A stretch of DNA of 33,845 nt from Methanobacteriota archaeon (lineage in GTDB: Bacteria > Bacteroidota > Bacteroidia > Flavobacteriales_D > Sanyastnellaceae): the NCBI GenBank assembly GCA_002723115.1, contig PBNL01000033.1, forward strand, positions 1 through 33,845, in the 5' to 3' direction. The notes below the pieces were generated by a model. That model did not search any database. It was not told where the DNA came from and was given only the letters and a program-made list of their open reading frames with translations. Of the stretch, positions 1 through 8,640 are shown one piece after another (within the stretch, counting starts at the first letter, position 1; the number at the start of each line of letters is the position of its first letter). The position numbers and the translations under genes were made by a program.

Positions 1-2126
1 AGTGTGGAGTATGTAACGGACCTGGAGCCATCTACGAGTGTGGATGTGCTGATATCCCAGAAGGAGACTGTGACTGTGACGGAAACCAGTTAGACGCTCT
101 TGGCGAGTGTGGTGGCGACTGTACTGCTGACTCTGACTCGGACGGAATTTGTGACGACGTAGACGACTGTGTCGATCTTGACGGAACAAACTGTGGAATT
201 GGTGGATGTATAGATCCATCTAACCCAGCTTACGACCCAACAGCAACTTATGACGATGGTTCATGTTTAGTTGGTGGATGTATGATACCTGAGGCTTGTA
301 ACTACGATGTAGATGCAGAATACCAGCTGGCAGGTGCTTGTGAATTCACTTCATGTGCTGGTTGTATGGATGATGCAGCTTGCAACTACGATGATACAGC
401 TACGATTAATAACAACGATTGTGATTACCCTGATGCGTTCTATGATTGTGATGGAAACTGCCTAAACGATTCTGACGGAGACGGAGTATGTGATGAACTT
501 GAGGTTTACGGATGTACAGATTCAGAAGCGATCAACTTTAATCCTGATGCTACTGAAGAAGATGGATCTTGTTTAGAGGCTGGATGTCTAATTCCATTCG
601 CTTGTAACTACGACCCGACAGCAGATTACATCGATATAAACCTATGTGACTTTAGTTCTTGTGTTGGTTGTATGGATGAAGCTGCTTGTAACTATGATGA
701 TGAAGCAACTTTACCTTCTGCAGCTCTTTGTGAGTACCCATCAATCTACTTCTTAGATTGTAATGGAGACTGTATCAATGATGCTGATGGTGACGGTGTG
801 TGTGATGAGATGGAGATTCTAGGTTGTACTGATGAGGCTGCGGTTAACTTCAACCCATATGCAACAGATGATGACGGATCTTGTATTGTCCTAGTAGGTG
901 GATGTGTGATTCCATTTGCGTGTAACTACGATCCAGAGGCAGATTACTATGTTGCAGGATCATGTGACTTCTCATGTCTATTTGGTGAAGCAAGCGGTAT
1001 GATTGAGTCTGATTGTCAAGATGAAAATGCATGTAACTATGGAGATGAAGGTGATTGTCAATACTTTGATATTCACGGAGAGCTTTGCATGCCTGGTGGA
1101 TGTACTCTAGCTAATTCTTGTAATTATGATGCAAATGCTGAATACAATGATGGTTCATGTGACTACAGCTGTAATACTATTGGTTTAGGCATTGATACAA
1201 CTATCAATGAAGACCAAACCGATTCAGTTCACGGTTGTACTAACCCAGCTGCTTGCAACTTCAACTCAAATGCAACTGAAGACAATGGTCTTTGTGAATT
1301 TGATACTTGTTATGCGCTTGGTTGTACTGACTCATCAGCTACTAACTATTCATCAAATGCTACTATGAATGATGGTAGCTGTGAGTACACTGAGGTTACT
1401 GTTGAACTAGGTGGATGTACAGATGCTGGAGCTACAAACTTCAATTCTATAGCTACATTGAATGATGGTACGTGTATCTACAATGTACTTGGATGTACAA
1501 ATGATATGGCATGTAACTATGACTTTAGAGCTACCGTTGACAATGGAACTTGTGAATACAGCTCTTGTTATGGTTGTATGAGTAAGCGTGCTTGTAACTA
1601 CAATGCAGAAGCTACTCACCCTGCATCTTGTGAGTTTGTACTGCCACTTGCTATCGAAGGAGATTTTGCTCCAGTGATAGGAGAGGAGGTGCTTTACACT
1701 TATCCAATGTCTGCAGGTTCTGATTATGAGTGGAATGTTGTGGGAGGCCAAATCCTACACTCAATCGCTCCTAATGAAGTTGTTGTAGTTTGGTCTGTTT
1801 CTGAAGGCCAAATCTCTATCACAGAAAGAAATTCTAATGGTTGTGAAGGTTCAGAAGTGGTTATGCCACTAGAAAGAACTGAAGAACTTGCAGAATTAGA
1901 ATTTGCACTATACCCGAACCCAGCAAATGAAATTATAACGATCAACATTGATCGATCAATTGTATTTGTTCAGATAATGGATGTTATGGGTAGAGTTCAG
2001 ATGAGCGAGCAGCTAATAGATGGAGCTAATAGAATTGATATTAGCCACCTAGCATTTGGCACTTACAAAGTAGTAGTGCAGTCTGAAGGCGAGCAAGCTA
2101 TAGAAACGCTAGTAATAGGGAAGTAA
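1..2126 (+). CDS. Secreted Cys-repeat protein with T9SS sorting domain (5' end outside window)
   Basis: The reading frame is open from base 3, so the Met at 282 is internal and the N-terminus, including any signal peptide, lies outside the window. The visible part begins with a Cys/Gly/Asp-rich stretch (CNGPGAIYECGC, then DCDCDGNQLDALGECGGDC). About 15 copies of a repeat of the form GC(T/M/I)xxxACNYxxxAxxxDGSC follow. Between some copies lie acidic DxDGDGxCDE linkers that resemble calcium-binding thrombospondin type-3 loops. A PKD-like module (about nt 1650-1860; GD..GE..Y.Y..AGS.YEW) precedes a C-terminal type A T9SS sorting domain (LYPNPANE ... GTYKVVV) at about nt 1905-2123. By family knowledge this implies export through the outer membrane and attachment to the surface or release. 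The ligand is unknown. It is the convergent partner of the minus-strand surface genes and shares the pre-sorting module with the 2701-5136 product. The overall class is certain; the function is not. Confidence 0.93.
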   Translation, partial: CGVCNGPGAIYECGCADIPEGDCDCDGNQLDALGECGGDCTADSDSDGICDDVDDCVDLDGTNCGIGGCIDPSNPAYDPTATYDDGSCLVGGCMIPEACNYDVDAEYQLAGACEFTSCAGCMDDAACNYDDTATINNNDCDYPDAFYDCDGNCLNDSDGDGVCDELEVYGCTDSEAINFNPDATEEDGSCLEAGCLIPFACNYDPTADYIDINLCDFSSCVGCMDEAACNYDDEATLPSAALCEYPSIYFLDCNGDCINDADGDGVCDEMEILGCTDEAAVNFNPYATDDDGSCIVLVGGCVIPFACNYDPEADYYVAGSCDFSCLFGEASGMIESDCQDENACNYGDEGDCQYFDIHGELCMPGGCTLANSCNYDANAEYNDGSCDYSCNTIGLGIDTTINEDQTDSVHGCTNPAACNFNSNATEDNGLCEFDTCYALGCTDSSATNYSSNATMNDGSCEYTEVTVELGGCTDAGATNFNSIATLNDGTCIYNVLGCTNDMACNYDFRATVDNGTCEYSSCYGCMSKRACNYNAEATHPASCEFVLPLAIEGDFAPVIGEEVLYTYPMSAGSDYEWNVVGGQILHSIAPNEVVVVWSVSEGQISITERNSNGCEGSEVVMPLERTEELAELEFALYPNPANEIITINIDRSIVFVQIMDVMGRVQMSEQLIDGANRIDISHLAFGTYKVVVQSEGEQAIETLVIGK
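279..902 (+). repeat. Two tandem ~100-residue super-repeats inside the Cys-repeat gene
   Basis: Unit 1 spans 279-584 (102 codons) and unit 2 spans 585-902 (106 codons). Each has the same order: CxIPxACNYDxxAxY, a CDFSSC-like pair, GCMDxAACNYDDxAT, CEYP, an acidic DGDGVCDE linker, then GCTDxxAxNFNPxATxxDGSC. A third, shortened and diverged unit begins at 903 (CVIPFACNYDPEADYY). The repeats are similar at protein level but not identical in DNA, which suggests old tandem duplication followed by divergence. Confidence 0.8.
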
Positions 2127-2157
2127 TTCCTAACTAGATAACGGAAAAAAAAGAAAA

Positions 2158-2183
2158 GGCCTCGCTTCAGCGGGGTCTTTTTT
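2158..2183 (+). terminator. Rho-independent terminator after the Cys-repeat gene
   Basis: An 8-bp stem (GGCCTCGC at 2158-2165 with GCGGGGTC at 2170-2177, two G-T pairs) closes a TTCA loop and is followed by TTTTTT. An A-rich run precedes the stem, so it can also work on the minus strand. It begins 31 bases after the stop codon at 2124-2126 and separates this gene from the pseudogene on the other strand. Confidence 0.85.
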
Positions 2184-2184
2184 A

Positions 2185-2700
2185 TTAACGATTTAGTATA
2201 CTTAGATATTCCTTCCATGGTCCAACATAATTGGCATATTGTTTAGCCATTGTTCCAGATATCTGATTAATATGGCTTAAATCGTAAACGACCCATGTGC
2301 TAATCAGTTGTTCAAGAGTAACAATGCCTAATTGAGGGTGAATAGCTCTGTTCTCAAGATTTATACTCGAGATGGTTAATGATTAACATTTTTAGCTCAT
2401 AAATCAGCAAACTCATCTTATAGTTGATTCATTGATTTGCCCTTGCTTTCTTGAAATTGAGCAAATCGATCAAAAGATTCAAATACGTTTAGTTCATCAG
2501 AAATAGTAATTAATACGTGTAGTCCAATCAGTTTTTTCACCATGATTCAAATGACCAACAACAACATCAGGGCTCCATGTGTCTTTGCCTTCATTTGCAA
2601 TAGTCTAAACTACATTTATATCTCTTAAAAGAGCATCTAGAACAAATGGAGTTCTTTCTAGAACTTCTATTGATTGGTCTAAATTAAAAGAGGTCAAATC
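2185..2700 (-). pseudogene. Decayed DinB-family protein gene
   Basis: No long ORF exists here, but three-frame reading of the minus strand recovers almost a full DinB-superfamily protein. The pieces, in order, are NLDQSIEVLERTPFVLDALL, then NEGKDTWSPDVVVGHLNHGE, then ELNVFESFDRFAQFQESKGK, then STWVVYDLSHINQISGTMAK and finally YVGPWKEYLSILNR with its stop at 2185-2187. At least two frameshifts and several in-frame stops break it. One is TAG at 2605-2607, where I would expect a Trp codon just before TIANEGKDTW. Others are TAA and TGA within the middle segment (QL*DEFADL*AKN). The family comprises four-helix-bundle, often metal-binding, thiol-dependent enzymes. The His of GHLNHGE and of DLSHI, typical metal ligands of this fold, are still readable, so decay looks fairly recent. 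The start is unclear because the reading begins directly after the stop of the upstream T9SS gene. Identification rests on recalled family sequence. Confidence 0.85.
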
Positions 2701-5136
2701 TTATTTCTCAATCACTACTGGAACTGCTCTGTTGCCTACAATGAGTATGTAATGACCAGTGCTTAAATCAGAAAAATTAAAGCTGTATTTATCAGTTACT
2801 GAATATGTGGTTCCTGATTTTATTTCTGAACCATTAATGTCCAGAATGTACCAATCTTGTTGTCCAATTAGATTTGGAATGAAACAAGAGAAATCACCAC
2901 GATTAGGGTTAGGGTAAACTACTATGTTTTCGTCAATGATAATTTCATCTAGTCCAACGCTAACATTAATGTCTATGCAAACAATTTCGCCTACACATCC
3001 AGAAGAGTTAGTTTCTTGAACACAAACTTGCCCTTCACCTTCTGTAGTCCACAGAAGAGAAATCGCAAATATGTCAGATACAACTAATGAATCAGCTCCA
3101 AAGAAAGTCCATTCATAAGTACTACCTGCTGTGAAATCATATTCGTAAACACTTGAATCGCCAAGTAGTACTTCAGTTTCACCGTCAAGATCCCCGTCGA
3201 TAGGTATTATTGCTGGATCAACAGTGATATCTCCACTTAATTCACAACCATTCATGTCAGTTACTGTAACAACGTAATCTCCTGCTTCTACGAGTAGAGG
3301 ATCAATTCCATTCCAGTCAATTGTCAATTCGCCAGTTCCACCAGCTGCGCTAGCAGAGATAGTACCTGAATTAGGGATAGTGCACTCAGGTTGAGTGGAC
3401 TCTAGATTTAGCTGAAGGGCTGGGGGGGCACTGATAGAGAATTCTAAAACAGTTGAACATAGATTGTCATCAGAAACAGTTACCTCGTAATCACCTGCAG
3501 GTAAAGCATCAGGGTTGAGATTGCCAAAATCAGTTTGGTATGGTGCAACACCTCCAACAGTTTCAATAACTACCGTTCCATCGCTAGAGTAAGAACATAA
3601 AGCACTTGTAGTACCAATAACATTTGAAATTAAATCAGTTGTTTCGTTAACTACCTGCACAAAAGGAGCGCTTTCGTTACCGCAATCATCAGTAGCAATG
3701 AAAGTTCTAGTAAGTTCAACAGCTAATGGGCATACTCCTGGTCCTATTTCAGATGATACGCTTACTGTAGCATTACTACATAAGTCCTCAGCTGAAGGAG
3801 TCCCAAAGTCACCAGTTTCGATTTCGTCAGAAATGACTTGCTCAGCAATAAGCTCAGTCCAAACCGGAGGAGTTTCGTCAACTACAATAATACTTTGCTC
3901 AGCAGTTGCTGTGTTTCCACAAGCATCTGTAGCTGTTACAATTCTATATAAAGTGTACTCGCCATCACATATTCCAGGAATTGTTTCTTCTTCACCTATT
4001 ACAATGTCTAAAGGTTCGCTACAACTATCCTCAGCACCAGCATTTTCAAAGTTGGTGAGGAGTGGGCAAGAAGTGGTTTGGGTTTCTAAACCAGAAGTGA
4101 AAGTAGGAGGAGTGTTGTCTACAACATTCACTGTCTGAGTATGGAAACATTGCCTATTCATACAATCTGTACCTGTGTAGGATCTGATGATTTGGTAATC
4201 GCCTGGGCAATCTCCTTCGATAATTTCTTCAGTCATCGTTACATCCACAGTCCAAACCGCTGCATAACAATTTCCATCAGGATTGTGATTTTCTTCAAAA
4301 TCAGAGGCAAAAGGAGAAATGGACGCGTAAACGGTTGTAGGAGCACTAACATTTGTACAGCTAGTTGTAATGTCTATAGGTGCATTGTTGAATGTTGGTA
4401 GAAGAGTGTTACCACTACAATCCTCATCGACATTTGCGTAATAACATGATCCATCATCATCAGTAGCTGAAGAAGAGTAATTGCAAGCTGCAAAATCAGG
4501 ACAACCTGGTATCTCAAACATGTCACAAATTCCATCACCATCTGCATCAGCTATACAATTGCCATCACAATCATACCCAAATTCAGGGTACTCACATAAA
4601 CTGTTGTCAGAATAAGCTGCGTCAGGATCATAGTTGCAAGCCCATGGATTTGTACAACCTCCTTGGTCACAGATGCCATTGAGGATAATGTCTAGATCGT
4701 AATTGGTGTTTCCGCCATTATACCATCCATTTTGAATTGTAAAATACCAAGTGCCATCTCCACTTAAATAGTTTGTTGGCAGATAAATAGTGTGGGTGTA
4801 AAACCCATTGTTTGTTGTAGTCCAGTTTGGTGGAAAATTAATATCCCAACACGTAGATGGTGGGTTTATGTTAAATCCTTCACCACCAACACAATTTCCG
4901 TTTGGGGAATATATTACAACAATCAAGTCAGCAGGCCATTCCCCACCATACCCTATGAAATTCAAATTAAAAGTTATAGATGTGACAGCACCACTTAATT
5001 CTTGCTCTTGGTTTTCGCTCTGGCTACCACTTAGCCATTCGTCAAAGCTCACAGTTGTACTACACTGAGCATTAGCAGTATGAGCTGAAAGAACCAATGC
5101 CAACAATGCAAGAATAAGTCTAACTGAAGATTTCAT
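2701..5136 (-). CDS. Large secreted multidomain protein with T9SS sorting domain
   Basis: 811 residues. Residues 1-24 form a signal peptide ending ANAQ. Residues about 25-157 look like a beta-sandwich related to proprotein-convertase P-type domains (DLIVVIYSPNG, GTWYFTIQNGW). Two Cys-rich repeats follow (161-183 and 212-233), separated by an acidic DADGDGICD linker. Residues about 245-500 hold HYR-like modules marked by DNTPPTFT and DETPPVWT starts and by TATDACGN/IATDDCGN. SprB-like modules occupy about 505-640 (VGGVAPY, AGDYEVTVSD, AGDYVVTVTDMNGC). A PKD-like module at about 645-725 matches the one in the gene ending at 2126. Residues about 738-811 are the T9SS type A sorting domain (VVYPNPNRGDF). 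It is probably a surface adhesin or structural protein. It is third and last in a minus-strand run, 23 bases after the 5160-6623 gene. Confidence 0.93.
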   Translation of the reverse strand: MKSSVRLILALLALVLSAHTANAQCSTTVSFDEWLSGSQSENQEQELSGAVTSITFNLNFIGYGGEWPADLIVVIYSPNGNCVGGEGFNINPPSTCWDINFPPNWTTTNNGFYTHTIYLPTNYLSGDGTWYFTIQNGWYNGGNTNYDLDIILNGICDQGGCTNPWACNYDPDAAYSDNSLCEYPEFGYDCDGNCIADADGDGICDMFEIPGCPDFAACNYSSSATDDDGSCYYANVDEDCSGNTLLPTFNNAPIDITTSCTNVSAPTTVYASISPFASDFEENHNPDGNCYAAVWTVDVTMTEEIIEGDCPGDYQIIRSYTGTDCMNRQCFHTQTVNVVDNTPPTFTSGLETQTTSCPLLTNFENAGAEDSCSEPLDIVIGEEETIPGICDGEYTLYRIVTATDACGNTATAEQSIIVVDETPPVWTELIAEQVISDEIETGDFGTPSAEDLCSNATVSVSSEIGPGVCPLAVELTRTFIATDDCGNESAPFVQVVNETTDLISNVIGTTSALCSYSSDGTVVIETVGGVAPYQTDFGNLNPDALPAGDYEVTVSDDNLCSTVLEFSISAPPALQLNLESTQPECTIPNSGTISASAAGGTGELTIDWNGIDPLLVEAGDYVVTVTDMNGCELSGDITVDPAIIPIDGDLDGETEVLLGDSSVYEYDFTAGSTYEWTFFGADSLVVSDIFAISLLWTTEGEGQVCVQETNSSGCVGEIVCIDINVSVGLDEIIIDENIVVYPNPNRGDFSCFIPNLIGQQDWYILDINGSEIKSGTTYSVTDKYSFNFSDLSTGHYILIVGNRAVPVVIEK

Positions 5137-5159
5137 GTTGCAATTTACTTAAAGGTCAG

Positions 5160-6623
5160 TTATTTGACCAACTGTAGCTTCTTAACTCTAGAACCTTTTG
5201 ACGTTTCGATAACAACAGTGTAAAGTCCAGAATTAAAACCATTAAGATCAAGTACTACACCATTGCTCAGATGAGAAGCATTTAAGCTAATAACCTTCTG
5301 TCCAATTGCATCAATAATTTGAATAACAGCATCATCGATAAAAGTTGAAGAAACAATTGAAACATTTCCTGTTGTTGGGTTAGGGAATAAGCTAAACTCA
5401 GTAATATCAATATCACTTACTGAATTCCAAAGAACTGATACAGTTGTGTTAGTTTCACATCCATTTGCATCTGTAACTATTACTGTATAATCTCCATCAC
5501 CAAGTGCATCTGGATCCACTTCTAGATTAGAAGAATCAAGCCAAACAATTTCATAAGGTTCTGTTCCTCCTTCTACAGTTGCTGTGCCAACACCATCACC
5601 AAGAATTGAAGCGTCTGTTGCCGTTGCAGTAATTTCCAATTCTTGAGGATGAGTAGCTATGACATCTATTGATGCAGAACAACCTTCGCTAATTACAGCA
5701 TCAATCGTATAGAACCCAGCAACAACTTCAAATATTCCAGTATTGTTAGTTTCTCCATTTAACGTGTACTCTATTACTGATCCAGAGTCCACCCCTAGTG
5801 GGATTGCTGTTATAACCCCAAGGCCTCCATTACATAAAGCTGATTCTGTTTCATAATCTAAATCAAGGTAGCAACAAGTGCCATCGTCGATAGTTGCAGA
5901 CTCGTCGTAATTGTTTGCATTAGAATCTGTGCACCCGTAGCAACTGTAGTCACAAGAACCATCGTCAATATCAGCATTCTCATCATAGTTGCATGCTTGT
6001 GAATCAATACATCCCAAACATTCGTATATACAAGATCCATCATCAATGATCGCATCTGGACTGTAATTGCAAGCTAAAGGATCGGTACAGCCATTATCAG
6101 TGTTCGCTTCAAGGATCTCAAGAGTAATTCCATCAAAACTCACTTCCTGAGATATTGCATTTCCAAAAAACCCAACCCATCCAAGTATTGTCAATGAACA
6201 TTCAAATGACCCTACAGTATTTGGGATTCCTATAACAGAAGCGCAATATTGATTTCCAGATAAAAATGAGCATGGCGAACCTGAATCACCATTATTATTA
6301 CACACTATTTCTAATCCCAATTCTTCAGGCAAATAATTTACATCTGGAGAAGATGATTCAATTAATGTAATACTGATTAGTTCCAACGAATCCAATTCTA
6401 ATGCAGGTAATGTTGAATCCACATCTGAAGCATATAATGGCATAAGCATATGTATAACATCATAATAATCTGTGTTGATTATTCCGTTTTCTAAACTTTC
6501 TCCTACACTAAAATCTGGACTAACCCCAAATGATTCGTCACCAAAGTCGAAATCAGCCACACACTGAGAGTAGCTTGAGCTAAGAAATAAAATTGATAAA
6601 AGAAGAGTTGTAAATTTTTTCAT
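5160..6623 (-). CDS. Secreted Cys-repeat protein with SprB-like module and T9SS sorting domain
   Basis: 487 residues. A signal peptide (1-20, ending SSYSQ) is followed by an N-terminal beta-rich domain of about 150 residues that I cannot name. Its pattern (LDSLELISITL, LPEELGLEIVCNN, YCASVIGIPNTVGSFECSL) parallels the N-terminal domain of the neighbouring 647-residue protein, so the two are probably paralogous there. Three consecutive Cys-rich repeats occupy about 178-251 (GCTDPLACNY, GCIDSQACNY, GCTDSNANNY, each ending DDGSC or DDGTC). An SprB-like region (about 255-400; GDGDYTVIVTDANGCE) and a T9SS type A sorting domain (about 408-487; SLFPNPTTGN ... SGLYTVVIE) complete it. It lies 12 bases after the 6636-8579 gene and 23 before the next, so the three probably share a transcript. 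Cell-surface location is well supported; the role is unknown. Confidence 0.93.
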   Translation of the reverse strand: MKKFTTLLLSILFLSSSYSQCVADFDFGDESFGVSPDFSVGESLENGIINTDYYDVIHMLMPLYASDVDSTLPALELDSLELISITLIESSSPDVNYLPEELGLEIVCNNNGDSGSPCSFLSGNQYCASVIGIPNTVGSFECSLTILGWVGFFGNAISQEVSFDGITLEILEANTDNGCTDPLACNYSPDAIIDDGSCIYECLGCIDSQACNYDENADIDDGSCDYSCYGCTDSNANNYDESATIDDGTCCYLDLDYETESALCNGGLGVITAIPLGVDSGSVIEYTLNGETNNTGIFEVVAGFYTIDAVISEGCSASIDVIATHPQELEITATATDASILGDGVGTATVEGGTEPYEIVWLDSSNLEVDPDALGDGDYTVIVTDANGCETNTTVSVLWNSVSDIDITEFSLFPNPTTGNVSIVSSTFIDDAVIQIIDAIGQKVISLNASHLSNGVVLDLNGFNSGLYTVVIETSKGSRVKKLQLVK

Positions 6624-6635
6624 TTTTATAAAGTT

Positions 6636-8579
6636 TTACTCACAAAGAGTTCCATAAATAGCAAGTAGTTCTAAAATATCGGCAACACTTATAATATCGT
6701 CACCACTAAGGTCAGTTGCACAATTTACTGTACAACCAAAGTCTGAAAGTAGTATTAATAAATCACCAACTGTAATTGCTTGGTCATTGTTGAAGTCACC
6801 AAAACAATCTGAGTATTCACATGATCCGTCTGGAATCAATGCGCTAGGATCGTAGTTTGAAGCCAGTGGGTCTGTACATCCAAGGCAAGTAGTGTATTCA
6901 CATGAACCATCATTAGTATTCGCTTCAGGCAAGAAATTACAAGCGCCTTCCTCCATACATCCATAGATTGCAAGTACTTCATCATCCTCAACTATTTCAT
7001 TGCAATCATTGTCTATACCGGCCCAATTGCCAATTGCACCAGGATAAATTGTGGCATCTCCGTCATTACAATCTTGACCGTTAAATGCAACTGGATATTC
7101 TATGTCTGGGTCACATCCATCGACCGGCAAACCACCATCGCCATAACCATCTCCATCAATGTCTAAATAAGCATCAATGCTTTCGTAAACGATAATTGAT
7201 TCAGTATCTTCAAATTGCGCCGCTATTGTTTCTTCTAAAGTAATGATTGCATTGCTTCCTCCACCGCTAATTGTAAACTGACCGGCTGATGAAGCAGTAA
7301 ACGTAGCAGTTCCAAGATCGTCGTCATCAGTTAAGCTGTCGTAGTCATAAAATGTGACTGAATATTCTTGATTGTATTCTAGGTTTAAATTAAGATTATT
7401 GAAGTTTGGGGTGTCATTATCATCTATATAATTAGATGTATAATTCAATTCTCCACCCGTTATATTAAAATATGTGTCAGGACTTCCCCATATACCCCAG
7501 CCTTCTTCTAAATCACTCCACCCATCACTAAGTGATGTTATGTTTAAAGTGTTGAGAGTAAGTTGTTGAACTGTTGTAGTTAGAGTTATTCCATATTCAC
7601 CTGGAATACTATATGTCACATTAGGATTAGCACTTGTGGGCATACAATTAATAGCTGTTTCAGAATAGATACAAAATGCATGTTGGGCTTGAGATCCAAA
7701 ATTTGAACCTGAAATAATTTCTGCTAACGTATTTCCATCCAAATCCGTAAGTAGATATTCTCCTGTTATACCTCCATATTGCATCCCATCTCCAAAACTG
7801 TCATAAACATTTAAAGTATAACATCCATTTCCAATACAGATGTTGTTTTCATACATCGTTAAAGGACTTTCATATGGACCCCCTTGAGCAACAATACTAG
7901 AATTTTCGTCAATAATATTCCAGGTAGTTTCGTCAGGATAATTATCAGTTGTCAATTGAAAGATTAATTCACTACCGTATACGTCTCCATTAAGATTCCA
8001 TGAATATAATGTGCCCGGCCCTGTTATGGAATTGGTCAATTCAACTTCTAGTGGAGCACATCCAGATATTTCTGAAGTTGTAAATGATGAATTTGAATTT
8101 TCGCCTTGAAGAACCGTAAATGATAAAATAAAACTTTCAGTTATTGAAGTGTCAAACCCAAATGCAGTTGCTAAAACATCAACACTAATATTTACAGAGT
8201 ATTCTCCAGCAACTAAAGCTGTTCCACATATAGTAACACACCCAAATTCTTCGCCATTAGAAGGGTAATAAATCCCATTTGAATTATTAGGTTGAATTTC
8301 TAAACCCAATGGAACTCCTGTTAAACTAGCAAGAGATACTTCAATTAAATCAACAGAAATTCCATCAACTTCTATTGAACTCGGAATTGAAAAAGTTGCT
8401 GTAGAGTTATAAAATTCACCAGTTACTGCGGGAGGTAATACTTCTGGACAGAATGTGGGCAATCCGTCCGGTGAAGAACAAGTAATATCCGGAGAGCACT
8501 CGTCACACTGAGATAAAATTTGCCCACCCATAAAAAGCAATAAATAAATAAACGAAAGAAAAGAGTATAGTCTATTCAT
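6636..8579 (-). CDS. Secreted mosaic protein with Cys-repeats and a dockerin-like C-terminus
   Basis: 647 residues. Residues 1-24 are a signal peptide (ILSQ cleavage). Residues 25-157 form a beta domain similar in layout to that of the downstream neighbour. A PKD-like domain starts at 172 (GCAPLEVELTNS) and seems to resume at 315 (TSANPNVTYSIPGEYGITL). Between them lies a separate domain (about 204-304; WNIIDENSSIVAQGG, ICIGNGCYTLNVYDSFGDG, HAFCI). A C2-like segment spans about 340-455 (VTFYDYDSLTDDDDLGTATF). A MopE-like acidic region is at about 468-530 (YLDIDGDGYGD, DCNDGDATIYPGA, IDNDCNEIVED). Two Cys-rich repeats (540-560, 568-587) follow. The end (592-647) is a pair of dockerin-like EF-hand segments (DFNNDQAITVGDLLILLSDF and DLSGDDIISVADILELLAIY) instead of a T9SS sorting domain. 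It is the first gene of the minus-strand run. Confidence 0.92.
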   Translation of the reverse strand: MNRLYSFLSFIYLLLFMGGQILSQCDECSPDITCSSPDGLPTFCPEVLPPAVTGEFYNSTATFSIPSSIEVDGISVDLIEVSLASLTGVPLGLEIQPNNSNGIYYPSNGEEFGCVTICGTALVAGEYSVNISVDVLATAFGFDTSITESFILSFTVLQGENSNSSFTTSEISGCAPLEVELTNSITGPGTLYSWNLNGDVYGSELIFQLTTDNYPDETTWNIIDENSSIVAQGGPYESPLTMYENNICIGNGCYTLNVYDSFGDGMQYGGITGEYLLTDLDGNTLAEIISGSNFGSQAQHAFCIYSETAINCMPTSANPNVTYSIPGEYGITLTTTVQQLTLNTLNITSLSDGWSDLEEGWGIWGSPDTYFNITGGELNYTSNYIDDNDTPNFNNLNLNLEYNQEYSVTFYDYDSLTDDDDLGTATFTASSAGQFTISGGGSNAIITLEETIAAQFEDTESIIVYESIDAYLDIDGDGYGDGGLPVDGCDPDIEYPVAFNGQDCNDGDATIYPGAIGNWAGIDNDCNEIVEDDEVLAIYGCMEEGACNFLPEANTNDGSCEYTTCLGCTDPLASNYDPSALIPDGSCEYSDCFGDFNNDQAITVGDLLILLSDFGCTVNCATDLSGDDIISVADILELLAIYGTLCE

Positions 8580-8598
8580 GTAGTTAAATTAATAGGTG

Positions 8599-8606
8599 AA
8601 AAGATA
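8599..8606 (-). promoter_or_regulatory. Possible -7 box for the three-gene secreted-protein run
   Basis: On the minus strand TATCTTTT differs from the Bacteroidota -7 consensus TAnnTTTG at one base and lies about 20 bases before the start codon at 8579. No clear -33 TTG was found at the usual spacing. The 61-base gap 8580-8640 must hold both divergent promoters. Confidence 0.25.
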
Positions 8607-8640
8607 ATGCATTTATAAAGAAGTCGTTGTATTTTAGAAG

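Noticed and set aside
282..284. Start codon of the first surface protein at 282
   Set aside because: The same frame is open and clearly coding (repeat motifs) back to base 3, so this Met is internal and the gene is cut by the window edge.
279..1640. Regular Cys-repeat DNA as a possible CRISPR or satellite array
   Set aside because: The periodicity is at protein level with diverged codons and no identical direct repeats or spacers.
3698..5068. Plus-strand ORFs inside the 811-residue surface protein gene
   Set aside because: They are frame shadows of an open, domain-rich minus-strand gene and show no family motifs.
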